64,000 nucleotides of DNA, from NCBI RefSeq assembly GCF_011745365.1, contig NW_024468912.1, positions 1,302,001 to 1,366,000 on the forward strand, read 5' to 3'. The position numbers were made by a program, and so were the translations under genes. Below, one piece after another: positions 58,368 through 64,000 of the stretch; positions within the stretch are counted from its first letter, which is position 1, and every line of letters starts with the position of its first letter. The notes below the pieces were generated by a model that was not told the origin of the DNA, ran no database searches, and saw nothing but the letters and a program-made list of their open reading frames with translations. Source of the DNA: Cryphonectria parasitica EP155 (Eukaryota > Ascomycota > Sordariomycetes > Diaporthales > Cryphonectriaceae).

Positions 58368-58904
58368 TCATGATAAGTGATTTCCGCGCCGGGCTTTGTT
58401 CATCATCATCCTGCCGACAGGTCATTTTTCTTTGCTTCTCCTCTGGAAACGAGGCCTGTTTGACCTTGGCTGTAATGAATTACAAAGTATGTATATGGTA
58501 CAAGGATGTATTTATGAAAGAGGAAATGATGGGGTCCTCAGATCTATTAATTCACTCAAGTATATAGTATATTAGTATGGGCTACTACAACAGCACGCAT
58601 GCATACACACACCATTTGTTGCTCCACAAAGGCCGTACTTGGACAAATGACAGCACGCCATGTACCAGGACACGCTCGTCCCCCTTTGCAACCGATAGCG
58701 TTCCATGGGACGACTGTCTGTGCCGCTAGATAGCAGTTGCTCGTGACTCATTTTGGACCCTGTTTACCCGACATGCTGGATCCATCGCGGGAAGAGGAGG
58801 CACTGTACTTTGAGACCTCCACAGCCCGAAGCCTCGGGTTCATTGTTTCAGACTAGAGGATTGCCTGCAGGGACGACATGCTGTGTGTTTTCCCCAGCTG
58901 GGCT

Positions 58905-58924
58905 TTTTTTTTTTTTTTTTTTTT
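58905..58924. repeat. Poly(T) run
   Basis: About 20 consecutive T lie in non-coding sequence. Confidence 0.9.
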
Positions 58925-60560
58925 GGCACCAACAGAACACGAGCTAAGATGGGAAAGCAAGAGATCTGCACAGGGAAAGAACTGTCAAGCCTATGATAAG
59001 ATGGATACATCTCTTTTTGGGGGGGAGGGGAGGGGTGAATTGGTGCTGGTGAATCAATGTCCTTCCTTCTGCGGACAGCCCGGCAAAATTGACCTAGAGG
59101 TTGAACCCCCTTTGCTGCAGCAGCAGGCGTATAGTTTCGCCTTGCTCCATAGTAACGTGAACCTTCAAGGCAAGGACTCAAGGCGGGGAAAGGTATGAGA
59201 GTAATGCCGCCAAGAGTTACTTTGGGACGGTCCCTTGTGACCCGCGATACCCACTGCCCTGCTTTCCTTGTCGTACAATGGGGATGGGATCTGCAAGAGA
59301 AAGTTTGGGCATGAGGGGCGGGAAGTACGAGCCACACTCCCGGGTTCTTCTTGGTCGAATAAATCTTGCAGATCATCATCGTTCCACTGGATTTGGGCTT
59401 TCCTCTTCTTCCTCCTTCTTTCTTGGGGCGCAGGATCACTTGGACCCGCCCCTTTCGTTGAAACGAGCTGACAAGAATAAGACAGCCTGCCTGACAATTT
59501 TATCCCTTTGAGCAATTTCGACGCCGTGATGGAATAAGGGGCCGTCCTCCCTTGTTTTCTTAATGCGCAAGAGAAAGAAAGAAAGGGGGCGGTGGGGAGA
59601 GGAGAGGGGGGGGGAGAATAGGAAGGGTAAGAAGAAAAAACAGGACGAACTGACTGAACTGGTGACAAGACCCGTGGGATCATGCATTAGTCGACGCATG
59701 CATGCCCAAGAGGAGAAGGTTCAGCTTTGAACGATGAAAAATCTTCCTCTGAGAATTTTGTCCGAGGGCAACACCCTACTCATTCTACTAAACTCCCAGT
59801 CTGGAGACGCCCAGTGTGTGTATGTGCATAATGCATAACCTTTTGCGGGAACGGGCTATTTAGGAAGAAGAAGCAGTGTCGAGAAAAGACCAACACACCC
59901 GACAACGCGGGATCCATAGAATCCTTCCCAGATTCCCGGGAACCCAAGAGAGCGGGCGGTCGATGATGCCCTTACCTTGGTTGAGGATAGCGGCATATGC
60001 ATGCAAGACATTGCTGGCCCCAGTGAACCGGGAAAAGAGAGGGAGGACAAGCCATGCCCTTCTGTTTCTCTTCCCACCCTCCCTTCTCGGTTCTCGCTTT
60101 GTCCTGCGCAGCGCGACAGGGTTGCATAGTGTGAGTATTGTAACCGTCTGACGCAAGAAGACCCCTCTGGCTCGAAAGAATATACCTACCGTAGTATTCC
60201 TCTGGCTCGAAACAGTACCTGGCTGCGACGGGCACAGGATCGGCATAACAAAAAGAAAAGTTTACAGCACCGCTTGCTTACCCACACGACGCACGCCACT
60301 TTCAAGGTTCACTGACAAGAAGCCACGACGCAGCCTTAATTTGCCTCAGACCCTGGTCCCTGGCGGTCCCAGAGGGTTGGGTCCGGCTGAGACAGCATGC
60401 CATTGTCCACATCTTTGGGGGGATGATGCGTTCTTGAGAAGGAAAAGGACCACAAACGAGTCACTCCCTACCTTCCTCCTCCTTACCCCGCCGGCGCCCA
60501 CTCATTTCTCTCCTCCTCCTTGACGATAATATGCGTAGATTGCCATTTGTCCAAGCATCC

Positions 60561-60643
60561 ACACACATAGACACATCGACACATAGACACATCGACACAT
60601 CGACACATCGACACATCGACACATCGACACATCGACACATCGA
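60561..60643. repeat. 8-bp minisatellite (ACACATCG)n
   Basis: About ten tandem copies of CACATCGA are present, with two early CACATAGA variants. It continues directly into a (CA)n then CT-rich run and a (GT)n run ending near 60695. Confidence 0.95.
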
Positions 60644-61738
60644 CACACACACACACTCTCTCTCTCCCTCTCTCTCACTCTGTGTGTGTGTGTGCTTACG
60701 AAGCGCGCTACACGAGAACAAATAGACATGATCTGCATTTGGTCCCAGGATGATGATGGAACGAGTGTGAACCAGTGTGTTGCAAAAGGACCCCTCCCCG
60801 CCCTTAAAGGTGCAAAGGATCTCATATTCCCGCACTTTTTCTCTCAGGCCGGGATTCTTAGCTCATGAGCTAGAAGGTCCACAGAAGACGATCTCGAAGT
60901 CGAGCACATTAGTATCTCCTCGGCGCAAAACTATCCCATGGGACGGATTGCAGGCCCAGCTGTGCACATGCCAGGCTACCCATCCCCTCTTGCCATATAT
61001 ATGCTTTATATATCGCGTGACGAACAAGGAAGAAGCAGGCGTGTAAGATTGTATTCGTTCCACCATTCAGTCAAATTGTTCTCTTCTTGCATGTGTTTGA
61101 GGAGTCTCGATCGTTTACCAACAATCCCCCTTTTCTTCCATGCAAGGACAAGACAGGGAAGAAGAAGAGAGACAGGAAAGAAGGGGGAGGAAAAAGAAAG
61201 GGAAAAAGGAAACATAATTCTTTCCATGTACTCGCACACAGCAATCCTGATCAAGTTCGGAAACCTGTGTCGCCTCCCTGAAACTTCGCCTCCCGTTCCC
61301 AGCACTCTGGACCACCCCACCTCCATCTCGGCACATTCTATTCTCGACCCAGAGCGTCGGTAACCCTGTTTGTACTCCGACGAGACCAAGACGCCCATTT
61401 AATATCACAATCGCCAGCTTCGACACTCTACTGATTCAGAAGACGCGTGTACACAAACACACGCCGCCCACACAATCTTCCATACACCACCACACCTTAC
61501 TCGTACATTAGTTATTGTCACTGCGAAGCATTATTCCCTCACCGCTGGGCAAGACAATACGGGCCACACTTAATATAAAAACCACCAAAAATCAAGCCAA
61601 CTCTCCTCTCCCAACGAGCCTCTCAACGAAGACCACAGACAATAAACAAGAAAGAAGAAGAACAAACCAGAAAACAAGTCCGACCAAGAACCAAAAAGCC
61701 ACCACCGGAAAACTCCCTCCACGATACAGCCACCCACC

Positions 61739-62119
61739 ATGTGCCGCATGGTGATCTTCAGCGGCAAATGTATACGTTGCGGCTCCTACTACACCATCCC
61801 CGAGCTCGAGCAGCGCATTTCCTGCCTCGAGGCCAAGAACAACGGCGGCTTCGGAGACTGCCACAAGGGCGTCAACTACGATCAGCACGACCCGGCGTTG
61901 GAGTGTGGCCCTTGCAGCGCCGCGATGGGGATGGGGGACGGAAACAGTGATGAGCTCGTCGCCGCCAGCTCGGGAGGAGGAGGAGGAGGAGGAGGAGGAG
62001 GAGGAGGAGGAGGAGGAGGAGGAGGAGGAGGAGGAGGAGGGCGAGGAGGAGGAGGTGGTAGCGGTGGAGGAGGAAGCAGTTCGAGTCATGGGTCAAGCAA
62101 GAGAAGGAGGGTGCGATGA
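61739..62119 (+). CDS. Small Cys-rich protein with polyglycine tract (126 aa)
   Basis: This is a single-exon gene with context CCACCATGTG. Residues 1-59 carry seven cysteines: MCRMVIFSGKCIRCGSYYTI, then RISCLEAKNNGGFGDC and ALECGPC. CxxC pairs and a His (YDQHD) suggest zinc binding. I recall short fungal proteins with the same MCRM...C..CG, SCLEAK and C...H..C order, but no function. There is no signal peptide, so it should be intracellular. Residues about 79-107 are almost pure Gly, coded by a (GGA)n array with one Arg, then a Gly/Ser stretch, ending KRRRVR, a possible nuclear signal. Gly count probably varies between strains. The conserved part alone is of normal length for this kind of protein. 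Confidence 0.8.
   Translation: MCRMVIFSGKCIRCGSYYTIPELEQRISCLEAKNNGGFGDCHKGVNYDQHDPALECGPCSAAMGMGDGNSDELVAASSGGGGGGGGGGGGGGGGGGGGGGGRGGGGGSGGGGSSSSHGSSKRRRVR
61975..62058. repeat. (GGA)n coding trinucleotide array
   Basis: About 26 GGA/GGC-like units encode the polyglycine tract of the small Cys-rich protein. The reverse strand reads as poly-Leu/Ser, with no sign of a gene. Confidence 0.9.
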
Positions 62120-62499
62120 TATTGATTTTGATTTTGACTTTGATATTGATGTTTGTTTGTTTCTTGGCGGACGGATTTGTTTTCTCCAAGGCGTAAACAA
62201 CAGTGGAACAAGAGTGGCTCGGGGCTGAAGAAGCGATAGCGACGACTGCTCATGATGATAACGACAACCATTACGAATTTCTTTACTAACAAGACTGCAT
62301 AAAAAGACGTCCGCAAGAGGGTGATGGGTGGACATCGTGCATGGCAGAGTTGAAATTTCTAGATTTCCACTTCGAAAGCAGATAGAAGAGAAGGAGTTTA
62401 GAGTCCACATGGCCGGGAATGGAGAATAGAGTTTTTGAGAAGAAGTCAGTTCTAAATTTTCAGCAAGCCTCAAACTTTGTGAATATCCCTATGGACGCC
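62120..62499. other. Convergent intergenic region
   Basis: This short stretch lies between the 3' ends of the Cys-rich gene and the DUF829 gene. No gene was seen. Confidence 0.5.
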
Positions 62500-63573
62500 C
62501 TATCCTGTCCTGTCTATGTTATTCAAACCTACTTCGCCATGGCCCCAGGTCTGCTCCAAGATAGACCGGTACCGCACCTCGTTCCCCCTCACATGCGCAA
62601 CATGAGGCGTCCTCGCAAACTCCTCCAGCCGAGCCTCATACCCCCGCTGCCGAGCCTGCGCCGCATGCTTCTCGATGTCCCTGTAGTCCACGAGCTGGTC
62701 CTCCCTGCTGTAGAGATACACCCGCCGGACCTCGCTGCCGTTCCTGGCCGGATCATTGTGCGCGAGCCAGATCCTGTCCAGAAACCCGGGACGGCCCCAG
62801 GGCACGTTGCGCACCCAGTAGACAGCACAGAGACAGACGATGAGCGACTTGACCAACAACCTCACGATGAAGCTGCGCTTGGCCACCGCCAGGGTGAAGG
62901 CGGTGATGCTGCGCCTGAAGTGGAAGAGGCCAGGTCCAGAGTCGAAGACGGTCACATGCGGCGGGAAGACGGCTGTAGCGCTGTGGCCCACATCGCCAGC
63001 TGCAGCCACAGCGGAGCGCCGGTACAGGTCGTAGAGCAGGCTGAGGACTGCCGAGCCCCCGTTCGAGAAGACTTGTATGAGCATCTCTGGGCGCCTGCTG
63101 CTTTTGCTCTCCCCGGCGACAATGTTGTTGTTGTTATTATTATTGTTGTTGTTTTTGTTGATAATATTATTATTATAATTATTATTATCGTCGTCACCAT
63201 CATGAGTATCATTATTGTTTTCTGCCTCTGCTGCCTCTGCCAGGATGGACCGGATCAGGAGCACGGCGGGCTCGAGCTCGTCTGGAAAGCTTTGGCCGGT
63301 GAAGTGATACCTAAAGCTCCGGACTAGCAAGATGGGCGAGGCCGGAAACAGCGCTTGGAGCATGGCGGTGTACTTTGCGAGGTGAGCCTCGCGGGCGTCC
63401 ATCCAACCACCGACAAGGATGAGCTTGGGCGAGGAGGAGGAGGAGGATCCCGAAGGGTTTCGGTCGGTGCTGGGCCGGTAGAGATAGACTATCTTGGAGA
63501 CCCTCGCAAAGCTGGACAGAGGAGGATCCTCTTTGGCGCCACTAGCAGGCACTGCTGGCACGGTGGATGCCAT
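62500..63573 (-). CDS. DUF829 / TMEM53-like alpha-beta hydrolase (PaxU-like)
   Basis: This is a 357-aa intronless gene whose first ATG is at 63573 (MASTVPAVPASGAKEDPP). The core begins SKIVYLYRPS, then PKLILVGGWMDAREAHLAKY, the hallmark opening of DUF829 proteins, and ILLVRSFRYHF. The probable nucleophile is Ser170 in VFSNGGSAVL. VYLYSREDQLVDYRDIEKHA contains the likely acid (Asp292), and His324 or His327 near TPHVAHV completes a triad. Between about 119 and 150 is a low-complexity insert of Asn/Asp, mostly AAT/AAC repeats, that should form a surface loop. One hydrophobic segment (about 235-255) may dip into a membrane. Relatives include PaxU, encoded in indole-diterpene clusters, and animal TMEM53. 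No such cluster lies here, so the substrate is unknown. Confidence 0.85.
   Translation of the reverse strand: MASTVPAVPASGAKEDPPLSSFARVSKIVYLYRPSTDRNPSGSSSSSSPKLILVGGWMDAREAHLAKYTAMLQALFPASPILLVRSFRYHFTGQSFPDELEPAVLLIRSILAEAAEAENNNDTHDGDDDNNNYNNNIINKNNNNNNNNNNIVAGESKSSRRPEMLIQVFSNGGSAVLSLLYDLYRRSAVAAAGDVGHSATAVFPPHVTVFDSGPGLFHFRRSITAFTLAVAKRSFIVRLLVKSLIVCLCAVYWVRNVPWGRPGFLDRIWLAHNDPARNGSEVRRVYLYSREDQLVDYRDIEKHAAQARQRGYEARLEEFARTPHVAHVRGNEVRYRSILEQTWGHGEVGLNNIDRTG
63121..63185. repeat. TTG/TTA trinucleotide array encoding poly-Asn
   Basis: On the minus strand this reads as AAC/AAT repeats within the DUF829 gene and forms the Asn-rich insert. Confidence 0.85.
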
Positions 63574-64000
63574 GTTTGGGTACAGTAGCGAGTTTGCAAG
63601 TAAAGTATCGACCGTTGAGGATCTCTGCTTGGGTCCCAAATATTGGCAGTGTTATGTTGTATTTGTTGTCGTCCTCTTCATCCCCGAGATTTTAGTAAAT
63701 TCGTGGTTCGCGTTTGCCTAGAGGATTTTGGGCCGAGGCTCTTCGGTCCGTGGATCACAAGATTACGCAATAGTACTGTTACAACAGTACTGTACCATCC
63801 TACAGCAGCCACAAAGCCCGCCAAGGTAGGAAAAGTGGCCCCTTAGACATGTCAGTTAGTGATTGTCCAAGGCCTGGTCGGCTTGGTCTTGAGAGCCTAC
63901 GTGTCAGAGTGTCTTCACCGCAAAACTTTGGGGATGGGATTCAGACGATGGATCCCGCAAAAGAAAGATCGTCCGTCACGTTGCTCTGTTTTGTTGGGAG
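63574..64000. other. Right flank, DUF829 promoter side
   Basis: No gene was seen. It should contain the minus-strand promoter of the DUF829 gene. Confidence 0.45.

Larger units (their letters stand above)
58368..61738. other. 3.4-kb intergenic block
   Basis: No convincing gene was seen. Contents are a poly(T) run at about 58905-58924, G-rich purine stretches around 59583-59615, an 8-bp minisatellite at 60561-60643 with flanking CA, CT and GT microsatellites, and the leader of the Cys-rich gene, which is C/A-rich from about 61440. Confidence 0.45.

Noticed and set aside
60561..60643. Regular short repeats that might suggest a CRISPR array
   Set aside because: 8-bp head-to-tail units without spacers in a fungal nuclear context; an ordinary minisatellite.
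61905..62228. Overlapping plus-strand frame with a poly-Glu run
   Set aside because: It is the +1 reading of the (GGA)n array; the Cys-rich frame has the conserved motifs and the good start context.
62500..63573. PaxU-like gene as a sign of an indole-diterpene cluster
   Set aside because: No prenyltransferase, P450 or terpene cyclase gene occurs anywhere in the window.

Overview
This window is nuclear DNA of a filamentous ascomycete (Pezizomycotina). A Sordariomycete is most likely, but nothing in the sequence fixes the genus. The evidence is short GT-AG introns (mostly 60-120 nt, with fungal CTRAY-like branch sites), GC-rich third codon positions, a Fot1/pogo-type DNA transposon, and families typical of filamentous fungi: a Clr5-domain regulator, a sedolisin, a PaxU-like DUF829 protein and an UNC93-like (DUF895) transporter. 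About 16 protein-coding genes are supported, roughly one per 4 kb. Many are separated by 1-5.8 kb spacers rich in microsatellites and homopolymer runs. No rRNA, tRNA, CRISPR array, secondary-metabolite core gene or self/non-self cassette was found.

Layout. 1.65-3.46 kb: a complete but dead Fot1-like element with 42/43-bp terminal inverted repeats and a TA duplication. 3.9-4.2 kb: a two-exon candidate small secreted cysteine-containing protein. 4.77-5.50 kb: a single-BIR protein with an odd Arg-Gly-rich tail. 6.92-7.91 kb: Mediator subunit 18. 9.02-10.98 kb (minus): a secreted sedolisin peptidase. 12.6-13.4 kb: a decayed membrane-protein gene. 17.1-18.8 kb: an UNC93-like transporter. 20.3-22.1 kb: acetyl-CoA hydrolase/CoA-transferase ACH1. 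23.0-24.5 kb: a one-pass, proline-rich membrane protein. 26.0-28.0 kb: a three-KH RNA-binding protein. 30.3-32.4 kb: a seven-exon MFS transporter. 34.1-34.9 kb: a secreted RlpA-like double-psi beta-barrel protein. 36.5-39.3 kb (minus): a C2H2-type, Gln/Asn-rich regulator. 45.1-48.9 kb (minus): a 1.25-kb-residue disordered protein of unknown role. 50.5-51.1 kb (minus): a weak hypothetical gene. 51.65-53.98 kb: a Clr5 plus C2H2 regulator. 54.8-55.2 kb: a small DUF1330-like protein. 55.9-58.4 kb: a secreted GH29 alpha-L-fucosidase. 61.7-62.1 kb: a small CxxC protein with a polyglycine tract. 62.5-63.6 kb (minus): a DUF829/TMEM53-like hydrolase.

The genes do not form an obvious pathway. Housekeeping genes (MED18, ACH1, KH protein, transporters) are interleaved with secreted proteins (sedolisin, RlpA-like, GH29 fucosidase, the 62-aa candidate) and fungal regulators. 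The most interesting places are the small secreted candidate beside the transposon, the BIR gene whose tail has better codon usage in another frame, the decayed gene at 12.6-13.1 kb with a 22-nt GT...AG insert, and the Cys-rich/polyglycine gene. I found no clearly novel multi-gene system.
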